64,000 nucleotides of DNA from Actinernus sp. WN-2022. Taxonomy: Eukaryota; Cnidaria; Anthozoa; Actiniaria; Actinernidae. The notes under the pieces are model-generated. The model did not search any database. It was given only the letters and a program-made list of their open reading frames with translations, and was not told where the DNA came from. How positions within the stretch are numbered: the stretch's first letter is position 1; each line of letters opens with the position of its first letter. Shown piece by piece: positions 1 to 11,300 of the stretch. A program made the position numbers and the translations under genes. The DNA lies in NCBI GenBank assembly GCA_030867875.1, contig JAOWCC010000655.1:7388269-7452268 (forward strand), given 5' to 3'.

Positions 1-399
1 GAAAAATTATAGCCGAGAAATCGGCAAAAGAAGTTCAGCAACTGATGGAGTCTCTCAAAATTCCGCGGGAAAAACTAAGGGTAGAGTTTCAATATGTAAA
101 TATAATTACAAGCCATAGTTCTTTTTGTAGTCTCTTGTTTTAATATGTGGGTTCCAGAGGATATTATAATCTAGGAATTAAAGAAATATATATATTTGCT
201 GAGATGAATATTGTACCAAAAACGTGTCATGGGTTGCCTGTGGACGAAGAGCGCTTTTCAAAATTGGCACTGGGTCTAGTTTTGACGTCGTCAACAGAAC
301 ACGCTCGATGCGCCATTGCATTAAAGGCTTGCCGAATAAAGCTCTCCGAAACGTTTAGCGCGATATTATCATCTTTCTCAGTTATCTATTCAATTATTT

Positions 400-659
400 C
401 AGGAGCCCATTACCAGGAGCGTTCCTCTGTTATGGGTTGGGTCCCCAGCACAGAGGTAGATGAGGCTATTTTTAGATTCGAAATTCCCGCGAAAAGAGGT
501 TGCCGCCATGTTGGTGCCCTTAAACAATAGATTCCTCGTTAGCTTCTTTTGTTGGGGCAACAACATTTGAATCTCTGGGGATTGAGTGAAAACCAGCAAT
601 TCGAATTCCCGCGTTGAAAGTGAGAAGAATGATAATGAGAAGTGACGTTAGCGCTCCTG
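400..659. mobile_element. 260-bp MITE-like insertion, unit 1 only
   Basis: The element begins CAGGAGC and ends GCTCCTG (short perfect inverted ends). It is flanked by a 7-bp direct repeat ATTATTT (393-399 and 660-666). Unit 2 has the uninterrupted site near 23109, with a single ATTATTT. It has no coding capacity; open frames across it are chance. The 7-bp duplication is close to hAT-type behaviour, but the family is not identified. Confidence 0.8.
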
Positions 660-666
660 ATTATTT

Positions 667-1600
667 TGCAAATAAGCCAACGCTTTATACCCGCGAAGGA
701 AATTAACACACTTTTCATGTGTTAATCAAACAGAACCTTTTACTTCCGGATAATTTTTTTTAGTATATCAAACACTGTTACTAAAACTACATTTCTGTCC
801 GAAAAAAATAATTCCATCTTTTTCGTTTTGAAGGTATCCAGTAACCGTAATTCAGCTAGAAGAAACGACGTCTATGGCGATTTTACTAATTCGTCTGTAC
901 CCAAACTGTTGTGTCCCCTTTTGAATCACAATCTGGAGTTATATTGATTGCATTTTTCAGAAGAGGTGTGCACAGATAAAAAACAAGTATAGAGTGAACG
1001 CAAATGGTAAATATCAATGATGGCGCTTGAATTGTGAATAATTTGTTTACGTTAAAAACGCGACGTTTTCCTCGATCAAACCCAACACTTTGACCAATGA
1101 AATGCATTCGTTTGGCGTGTGAAACAGTACTTGTGCTGCTTCACAAGTCAAACGAACGAATTTCATTGGTCAAAATGTCAGGTGATAAAATTACACACGA
1201 GTACATACAAGTATAACATACGAGTACATACGAGTAACATACGAATACATACGAATGTGTTTTGATCTAAATTACAAAAGAAATGCGGTATAAAGAAGCA
1301 AGCCAGTACAACTTTAGTTTTACTCACGGAAGCTTCTTAAGTCGAGGTTGACTGAAAACTATATTTTGTGCTTATATATATATATAAATTATGCTACATG
1401 CACTAATACCAGCCGTGCAAGTTAAAAACGAAATTCAAGTGTCTTGTTTTACAAAGTTGCCCGGTTTGACGAGTCAACCTCGAGCCCGAGTCACGTTCGA
1501 AGTTACATTCTTTCAATAATGTTTCCTATTTCCCTTTCGCGTTTATTATTAATATTTTAATTTCACAGTACGACGCCAAATGATAGCCACGGTGAAACAT
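667..1600. other. Non-coding 5' flank of GST copy A
   Basis: No gene seen. It matches 23110-23576 and then 24241-24710 of unit 2. It includes a degenerate tandem run based on ACATACGAGT at about 1196-1258 (24298-24370 in unit 2). Confidence 0.6.
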
Positions 1601-1609
1601 CAATCTACC

Positions 1610-1748
1610 AACCCTGGTTGCCAGGGGTTCGAGTTCGAGGGGCGAAGCGACGAGAAGTTCAAGGAGCGGAGCGAAGCGAAGCGATGAGAACTTACTTTCT
1701 TCCCCAGGCCCCTCTTAACTCTCTTTCGAGCCTCTGGAACCCAGGGTA
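1610..1748. mobile_element. 139-bp MITE, unit 1 only
   Basis: Flanked by a 9-bp target duplication CAATCTACC (1601-1609 and 1749-1757). The ends are imperfect inverted repeats: the left begins AACCCTGGTTGCCAG, and the right, read in reverse, begins TACCCTGGGTTCCAG. The unit 2 empty site near 24718 has one CAATCTACC. It has no coding capacity. A 9-bp duplication fits Mutator-like elements, but the assignment is tentative. Confidence 0.82.
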
Positions 1749-1994
1749 CAATCTACCGTGACCAGCTTCAAATTATCAAAGGCAGCATTTCAGTTTACAG
1801 ATTCGGTTTTACAGTGTTTGTCACGTCTTGAGCCAGACTTTCTCCAGTTGGTCTTGGCTTCCATCGGTCAAAACTTTATATTCTCGATCTGTTATTGATT
1901 TGTTGCTTGTACTGATCGATTATGTATCGTCAGGCCCTCGTATCGAAAAAATATACGGACTGTGCTAGCTAGTCTGCGAAAACAGCCATAAAAG

Positions 1995-2009
1995 TATATA
2001 TAAAAATAT
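1995..2009 (+). promoter_or_regulatory. Candidate TATA box of GST copy A
   Basis: TATATATAAAAATA lies about 200 bp upstream of the ATG at 2199 and is conserved at about 25249-25260 upstream of copy B. The transcription start is not visible, so this is a positional inference in an AT-rich background. Confidence 0.3.
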
Positions 2010-2198
2010 AACTGAACATACCAGACTACATTGTACCGTAAACTTACATTGGACTATTTACTCACCTGATAAAATGACAATCAGCATACAATGACATATA
2101 CCTGATATGGATTATTCGTGTATGCATGTCATTACCTATCCGATTACCTTAGTGACTCAACATTGTTGGTTCGTGACTATACAGTTTATTGTCTCAAT

Positions 2199-2337
2199 AT
2201 GGCGTCCTACAATCTCGTTTATTTCGATGTCCGAGCTCGCGCTGAAACTACTCGAGTATTGTTTCATTTTGCCGGAGTCCCGTTCACCGAAGAGAGAGTG
2301 TCTATGACTATGGAGTCGTGGCCTGCATTGAAATCAA
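2199..2337 (+). CDS. GST copy A exon 1
   Basis: Initiator ATG in context CAATATGG; starts [16 protein letters not shown] with the catalytic Tyr at residue 8. It ends ...TCA A before GTAAGC, phase 1. It contains a 6-bp ACTATG repeat (encoding Thr-Met) absent from copy B. The in-frame ATG is preferred over longer frames because it matches family N-termini. Confidence 0.92.
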
Positions 2338-5300
2338 GTAAGCGAGTATTTAACCCCATGAAGAAATTGGAAAATGTGCTATACCCCTGAAGAATGGCCC
2401 GATTATGTCGACCATTTAACCCCTGAAGAATTTAATATTTTGGGAGTGAACCCCTAAAGAATTCCACGACATTTTTTGGTCGTAGTTGAGTAGTACATGT
2501 GGAATATGTCTTACCCACTGAAGAAATCCAAGTTCCTGGCGAACTGGGTCAGATCAAAGGTTCCGTGTAAAAGTTATTGATTGCATTCAATTAATGTGAC
2601 ACAGATTAATTTATAGGCCCTAAGTAACCTACATAAGATTATTCGACCGCGGATTCTAGCCGCAATTCATGAGGTAGCTCGTTTGATACACTTGTTGTAC
2701 AAGCCGTTTGCATGTGACAAGTCGTTTATTTGTGGTCTAAGTCTCGGAGATGGTTAAGATTTCTTTAAATTTCGGGTTACTTTATGTAGTTATTTCATAC
2801 TTGACACGGTTTTCTTTGTTATTCATGAGGCTTTATTTGCCATACATACTCCATTATAAATTCCCTTGCATTTATAACGAGCAATTCAATACAATTCAAC
2901 GATATTTTGTTGTTTCTAGCTTATACACTGAATTGCGCTTGCATTAAGGAATTTGTTTTATTATTTTCTCCAAGGAATTCATTCACCTTGGCTTCAGCCA
3001 AACTTACTAAATATCCCTATAATGATTTAGAACCTTTTCTCCGTCTTGGTACTCGCCCAAAATCTACCTAAAAAGAGCTACATCAATGAAAATTTTGCGA
3101 AAACCTCGTCAAGTATGAAATAAGACACTTTTATGCCTCCGTTCTGGGTATTTAACTCTTACTTATGTCACATGAATTATACCCCCGGGGGCGGCACTCC
3201 TTTTAGGGGTCCTGTTCGCACGAATTAGTTACGCAACCCGAGTAGTACCTTATAGGGGGTTGGTTTATAATTATGTATTTTAAGGTTATTTTACAACACG
3301 TAAAGAATCATGATCACTTTATAAATTTTATGTTTGTGATGTGATGTGTACCTTTTACGGGTTATTTTATGACAGACAGACAGACAGACAGACAGATGAT
3401 TTTATTTGGAGCCTTATACTAATGTGTACATTGGCAGTAGCCCAAATAAATTTACATAAAAGACAAGTTATATCAATAAATAAAAGTTAATCATAGAATA
3501 TTATGAAGTTGTCCTTTTCTTTCTTTCTTTTACGCATTCATATAGATAAATTTGGCAATTTGTGTTTTGCACAGCTCTATCCTTGTTTGGGGGGTTTATG
3601 ATTAGTAAAAATACCTCATTAGGCGTCATTCTGTTTATTTTGATTTTCATTTGATCCTCCAAATAATCGAAAAGGTTTTTCCTTATATTGCGGTATGCTG
3701 GGCATTTTATTAAAAAATGTTCTTCATCTTCGACGCCATTTGTACAAATGGGGCAAATTCTTTCTTCGGGTATTTTGTAAGGTTTCGAGTAACGCCCAGT
3801 TTCAATTGCTAATTTGTGATTACTTAGCCACAGCTATAAGTGATTGGTATTGGTGACCTGTATGAGGTAGTCTTCACAATTATAGTTGGACTTGAATCTG
3901 CGTAAAGTCCTTAATTTATTGCTTAATTTTTATGATCACCGAGCACCTCCGTCATTTTGGTACCGGAGCCGCCCCCCAGCTCCTCCCCTCCCCCACCTCC
4001 GGGAACTACCTGTAGTTCACCACAACAGTTACAAGCAGCCAATGTAGGGTACAGACTTGACTCTACTGATTCCCGGTTCCTAGATTTTCGTTTTTTCGTT
4101 TCAAGTTGAGGTAAATGCCAATCAAACTAAAGCTGGAATATTTTTTTTTTACTGAACTCTTTTGTAGGTTGTCATAGTTTTGTCCCTGACATACTCGAAT
4201 GAACTACTCGAGCTTCAACGGCGGTCGTTTCCGTCAAATCCAAGATGGTGGACCAAGAATCATGGGTAATGCAACAAGGTATTTCATTTCTCTTTCTTCT
4301 AGCTTATTGAATTGTTTTTTTACTCAGGTGGCAGATGTCCCTTTGGTCAAATTCCATTTCTGGAACTCAGCGATGGCCGAAAAATAACCCAGTCAAGAGC
4401 AATCCTCAGGTTCCTGGCTCAAGAACATGGTAGGTGGTAAATAATGTTTTTAGTTTAATTTAAGAAACGTTCACCAATCAGGACAAGACCAAGATAGATA
4501 GTTTTTATTTGGAGGCGTATACATCTGTACATAGACATTAATCCAAATAAATCTATGCACTTCACTGGGCTACAAGTGTTTGAGGGCTTTCAGAATTATA
4601 AGGGTCACGGCAAAAATGATCATAGATCTTTGAGACCATTGTCTCTCAGTACATATAAAGCACTCGCATGGTTGCTCTCCTATTGTTGGGGCTTAACATT
4701 ATTTTTAGCCGACATTCCTCGGAGCACTTTTCTATGTTTATCTGGAATCCGTTTTGCATTGAAGCATGTAACGCATTTCGTAAATAGTTATATTTATGGC
4801 ATTTTACGAGGAAATGAGCTTCATCCTCAATCGCAGAATTTCATCAACCTTTTAATTGTCCTAGCATGTCTTCCTTTTTCAATTTATAAATCATGATTGC
4901 TTATCCTAAGCTTTGTTAGAGCCGTTCTATGCCTTTAACAAAGGCTTTAATATGCGTATAGATATAGTCTTCGAGCTTGTTTATGAGGGGGACAGAATCG
5001 ACTTGAACAATAGAATTTTGAACTAAATCTGCTCTGCTGAGGAAAATTTTACTTCGAATTGTCTGGTTTCCACATATCAGCTGTATCAATGTTTATCCCA
5101 CAACATTTACCGTATTTGGTGGCTGTTTCCGCTATTCTACGTTCTACAAAATGCATTTGATAGCGATTTCCTTTGTGTTGTTGCTGTTTTGTCCCCCTCC
5201 CACGACCGTGATCCTTAGCGTTTAAACAATAGATTGTTTTGATTTGACGTCATAATGATATAGGTCAATTACGATGGTGAAATCCTAGAAAATGTGCGAG

Positions 5301-8300
5301 CCTTTATTAAATACCTTGGCTTAATGTTCAGTATTTACGGCAACTTCACACAAGCCGAACAAGAATTGAAAAAGTAGCAAAGAAATGGGAGATCACTTTA
5401 GGACTGACGTTGAAATTATTTGACTCTCTTATCCAGCCAATTCTTCTATTGACAGATATCCATTAGCGTCAGTTCACGTTAAGTTTCAGTTTGCAAATGG
5501 CTTCTAGGAATAAATAGGAATGCTACAAAAAATGTTTCCCGTGCTCAATTAGGCAGATTCCTACTCAAAGTCGAAGCGACATTCCGAATCATTAAATATT
5601 GGCTAAAACTAGAACTATTCTGATAATGCAAAATTGGAGTTCAAGGCCTACGGTGATTCCAGACTTAAAGTACATATAACCCTTCGTGCAATTTTCATAG
5701 CTATGAACCTCCGAAAAGTTTTGAGTAATTCTGCGAAGACATTTTTGGTTTACAGAGAATACTCTATCTTCTACGCTTGTTTGAAATCGTGGAAACGTGA
5801 CCTTTCCTGACCCATGACCGCGTAAGTAAAAGCCTGGGTAGATGCCTGGGTAGACGTCATTTAATTAATTCGACTTTGCAATAATTTGAATAAAAACTTA
5901 CAATTTTGACTAATATGATATTTTCCTTTACTAACAACTCGTAAACCGGTGTATATTATCTAAACATTGATGCTTTTGTGATAGAAAGGCGCCATGGAGA
6001 ATAATGAAAATAGAGATGACGTCTACTCATGCAGGAATCGACCCAGGCTTTTACTTACGCGGAAATGAGTTAGGAAAGGTTACGTTTCCACTATTTTAAA
6101 CAAGCGTAGTAGATAGAGTATTCTCTGTAAACCAAAAATTTCTTCGCAGAAGTACTCACAATTTTTCGGAGGTTCATAGCTATGAAAATTGTACGAAGGG
6201 TTATATGCACTTTAAGCTCTGGTGCCAAAATATATGAGTTATAATATTTTGCCTCAGCTTTGGCAATCTGTGGATCTGCCAGAATATTAATAATGGTAAT
6301 AGAACTGAGTGGAGTGCAATTTGGTCTGAAATCATACGAGTGATTACAAAATTGCACGACCGCGAAGCGGGAGTGCAATTTGTAATCAAGAGTATGATTT
6401 CAGACCAAAATTGCACTCCACTCAGTTCTTTTACCACTTAATTATATTCATTTTGAAATTTTAACAAACGAAAAACGTTCGTAAATTTGTTTTTTTACAA
6501 CAACAAACTAGAAAGGTCAAGCGGGTAGCGCTTTGAAGAAGGCAATTAAAATCTAAGAGCGTGCGCGAGCGATCACGAATCCCTACGCTGTGAAATGGCT
6601 TCTCAAATTCTGCTTTTTGATTGGTTCAGCAAAAGGTGCAATAACAGACACAAAATGATGCAATTTAGGCTGAACTCACTGTTGCTTTTAACCAATCAAA
6701 TTGCAGGAAACACCAATGATTTCAAAATGAATATAATTAAAGCAATTATACAGCAATCGTCAGACTAACTGAAAACAAAGACTACAAGATAAACCACAAA
6801 CTATAGAGATTGAAAAAGGAAGGTATGCAAGACCCTGGAACTAAGACTATGCCATTTTTGCTACTTGGAGACTGAGGATGAAACCCACTTTGTTTTGAAG
6901 TGCAAAGCAAAGGTTGTCGCTGGCTTGCCTTCAGTCCTCCTCTTCGCCTGCTTTGGTTTAAGGTTTATGCTAGAATAGACGCTATTTGTAATTGCGTGAT
7001 GCAAACTGTTCAAAAACATGGCGTCGTACGTTCGACAATTTTTTTTTGTCGCGGAAACATGTGACCAGAACAAGAGCCTGACAACGAGGTTGAGTTATTA
7101 GGATTTCAATTTCACTGAAATGAGAACTCTGTATGAAATCAGTTAGCCATTGCCCTACCAGCTCGCGTTCGTGGTTTTATTGCTAGCTAATAACTCCTAT
7201 TCCCAACATTTTAAAGGTTAGAAATATTTATTAAAACACAATGGAAAGGGAGCACTTCTATAACCAGCCAGAATGTTTTAAATTTGGGCGAAGTAGACGG
7301 ACCGACCTCGCTTTCATGATTCGACCCCAGGCCCCATGCCGGGGTATTGCATATTGTATATTAAATATGGACAAATTCATCCTTCTGATTTTTGGTAGGG
7401 CCTTAAGTGTCTGCCCGCTCAATTTTAAGACGATGATTGCTAATACGAAGTTTTGTTAGTGCTATTCTGCATGTGTTTAATATTAGAGACAGGGGCGTTT
7501 CCAGGCATTCTTGAACTTTAAGCCCGAAAGTGAGACAAAGTAAACTTGTTCCAGGCGTAATATGAAAAACGTACTGAAATCGCAGGAACTCGTTTAATCC
7601 CGAGCTTACTGGCTAAAAGGCAGGTACGCGCCTGAAAGATATGAACCATGTATTCTTCTTGTTTGTTGTCTGTTTTGACCTCTGTGCTGAATCTCTGCGT
7701 TGATCAAGATGAATTTCCTCAATCCAAATCACAAAGCCTTTGTTTCATCTATCGAAATGTATTTTTGTTGGGCATTCGTAATTAGTGCTCTTCTCTAAGG
7801 ACGTGGAGTTATTTACTTTTCACTTGACGCCAAGGTTATCCGGGCCAAAACGATTATACATTATAACATTATTATCTATCACCCTGCATTATACAGCGTT
7901 TGAAGATATAGTAAGTAAGATTATGACGACCTTAACCTCCAGGGGTCTCGGCGAATTCGCATTGGGTTGGAGAATACGTTTCCAGACTTTTCCTCGAAGT
8001 AAGGTTTTTAAAACTTGGTTTTTCGTATCAGGTGATACGCTAATAGTTTAACATTTTAAAATATCTAATGTTTCCACGCCAATAAACACGGCTGGTCGGT
8101 ATTCTCCTATGTATAGAATATACAACTTAAATATTTTCTGTGCGGCGGAGCGCAGCGGCAGATCATAGAAGTACATTTTCCATTCAATAAGCGTTTGAAT
8201 TGTGTTATTCTCTCGATTCTTCCGTCACACCCCGTCACTTTTATATGAATCATCCCCACCCCACCCCCGGGTGAATTTCTCGCGTAGCACCAGTCCTCCA

Positions 8301-11300
8301 TCAAGCGTATAATACAATGGTAACTTTCACACCGCGGCAAAACGGTATGCCCCGCTGGCCAAAATAACGAAGGCTCTGCTATCAAATACAAATTACCGAG
8401 GGTTTCAACTTTTTTAGTAAATAATTGTATAACTTAGTAAACTCACAATGAATTACAAATTAAGAAAACTTCAACATGTTAAAGTCTTAGGCTTAGCTTT
8501 TAAGTAGTTTTCTTAGTTTTTGACAAAACAGTTCACAAATGAATACTTTTAAGCAGAAACGTTAAAATCACGGCATGTGCCTGTTGTTTCATTTCAGTTT
8601 TCGCGGGAAACTGGGGGCGGCCGGGCGCGGACAAGAAATAGCAAATACGCATGCGCGTGACGTTTTGCCGCGGTGTGGGTAACTGTATGCTGTAATCTAT
8701 TACTTGTCGACAATAACTTTCCAGTGAAATATTTACGACAGCTCTAAAGCACGAGTGATCTATCGTAAGTGTTACATTTGGCAAATGTTAGCTAATGTTT
8801 ATAACAGGAATGAGTTCTATTTTCTTTGTGTGCGTTTATCAGGAGTTTCGCCGTCGAGTAACTACGAACAAGCACGTGCTGACATGTTAGTGGATGCCTT
8901 GAAAGACATGGAAGACAAGCTGGCCGCGTTATATTGGGAGAGAAATGAAGAACGTAAGGTACGAACGTGAGTCAGCGCGAGTCTAGACTGCTGGCAAGTC
9001 CCTTCTATTCCACTAATTTCTATATAAGCATGAATCCATGGCCCAACATGGTTAAACATGGCATAACATGGCGTAACTGGGTAAACATGGGTTAACATCG
9101 CTTAACATGGCTCAACATGGCTCAACATGGCTTAACATGGCCCAACATGGCTCAACAGGGCTTAACATGGCCCAACATGGCTCAACAGGGCTTAACAGGA
9201 CTCAACACGACTCAATATGGCTCAACATGGATAAACTTGACTTAACGTGCCGTAACATGGGTTTAGAGCGTTGAATCATGCTGTATCATGTTGAGCCATG
9301 ACTTCGCGCTTATAGTCCAGTCAATCTATGGTTTGTGATGGAACAAATTGCAAGATAATTTTTTTCGCTGTCATACTATCGAGGAAGACGAACATATCAA
9401 CATACTAAAAATCCCCAAAAATCCCTTCGGTGGAAGCTGTCGAAATTTAGGATTACTGGTTTTGAGCTCTTACCACAGGTATCCCGCGTCTAGAAAAATA
9501 GCGTATCAACGAAAAAAAGTTTTTTTTAGTTTTTCTTTTACGAAATACTTATGCCTTTTTAAACATATTCTGAAAATTAAATAAATATTTAAAACGAACA
9601 AATACATCTTTAAAAAAATATCCCAACCGACATTTAAGCCCGTACGTAGCAGAGCGGACCGTTGTAAAACATGTAGAAAGATAAACCAATATGCAGTCCG
9701 GAGAGTTACACGTCCTCATTTAGGCCAGCATCGAGATCTAGGGAAGATGAGTTAGCACAACTTTGTACCTTGCACACGCCACACACAGGAGAGCAATCCA
9801 AGTCGTGCTTCTTGCATGTACACCTCTGGCTTCTACAGTCAGTCTTGCAGTCATTGCAACGGATGATCTCCAGCAGAGATTGATGGGCTGGTGGCTGGTC
9901 AGTTCTCAACGGAAGGAGCTTACCACTCGACAGTTTCCATCCCGAGTCCTCAGGCCGAAGCTCGTCGTTGCCTTTCCACTACTGAACCTAATGATAATAA
10001 CAACAGTAATCGTGTCATTGAAATATAGTTTAAAAATAAACATTAAAAAAGGACTGAAAAGAAAAACAGTACAATGCACCTGGTAAAAACTCTCATGCTG
10101 TGATACTTGGCCGCCGCTGATGTAGGTGGGAGGCTTTCAGACTGCAGGCAGGATGTTCCAGTGGCGGGCGACCTTCTGGCAAAATTGAATGTAGCGTAAA
10201 GAATCCAAACTAGTTGCAGACCAGCTGCCGTACAGACAGATTAGCGCCTTCTCTCCTACCAGAATCACATCTTCTCTCGAAGCGGATGAGTTACGGAAGG
10301 CATCTGCTTGCTCTCTGAAGCTCGGAACTTCTTTGATCTTCTTAAGTGCAGTTGCTTTGCCCAGTCCATAGATACCCGATGTCGTATCGCATCCAAGTAT
10401 TGCATGAACAAACAAGAGGTGAGAGCACACTTCTAGTCCCAAGGCGGACTTTGTCTCCTTTATGTTCCACACTCTCCTTCATTTGGAGTTTTGCTTTGGT
10501 TCCGGCTTAAATAAGACGTCATGAGCATCCATGTCTGCATGATAACAAAGAAGAATTAACAGGTCTGTATCATTACCTACTAAGACAGTAACCCTCGCTG
10601 ACTCTAACGCTGTGCGGACGATCAGAAGATCCGCGTCACAAGCGGCATGGCCTGTCGTATGTCCGGCTTCTTTAAGTTTGGCGCTAAGTAAGAAGCCTAA
10701 TAAAGCTTTGCTTATTTGACGCGTTGGACAGGAACTCGTCTTTTCTCGATGCCAGAGTCATATCAGATGTGAAGGTGACAGTTGGGTCTGTCTTTGGTGT
10801 GTGGAGTCCTTTGTAGAAGGACCATCCTGATATCCATCAAAGACGATAGTTGTCTTTCTGTATCTGCGTCCAACATACTGCACGTAGAGATTCAAAATAG
10901 TATCGTAGGTACTACCCCGTAGCCACAGCACATGATGTAAAAGCGCGCCTCCGTCTAGAACATAATGGACATCTCTCCCTGTGGGCCCAGGTGTTTGCTT
11001 GCTCTTTGACTTTGACCAAATGGCATCTGCCAATGCCGGATTGTTTGCTTTCCTTGGTAGAAGTGAGGAGTCGAAAATCGCAGGAGGATAGCTGCACATC
11101 TAGTACTTGAAAAGTTCCTGTGGGTTTTCATATCTGCCTCCCGTCGCAATAATGCTCAAACGTTGAAACAGCAGTTGCGGGTCCACTTGAACATTGCTTT
11201 CGCTTACTGCCACAGCAGTTTTACATGCAAGGGCCACCGCTTTATCTTTCATTTGAAAGGAGAACTTGTAAGCATTCTTCCCAACCATCGATGTTAGTAT

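Noticed and set aside
886..1107. 73-codon minus-strand frame, identical in both units (23336-23557)
   Set aside because: Same reason: whole-block identity, no family features.
9038..9256. CRISPR array
   Set aside because: Ten-base head-to-tail units without spacers, in animal DNA.
9706..10086. + strand frame opposite the Cys-rich tail
   Set aside because: Antisense shadow; the minus strand has the conserved Cys pattern.
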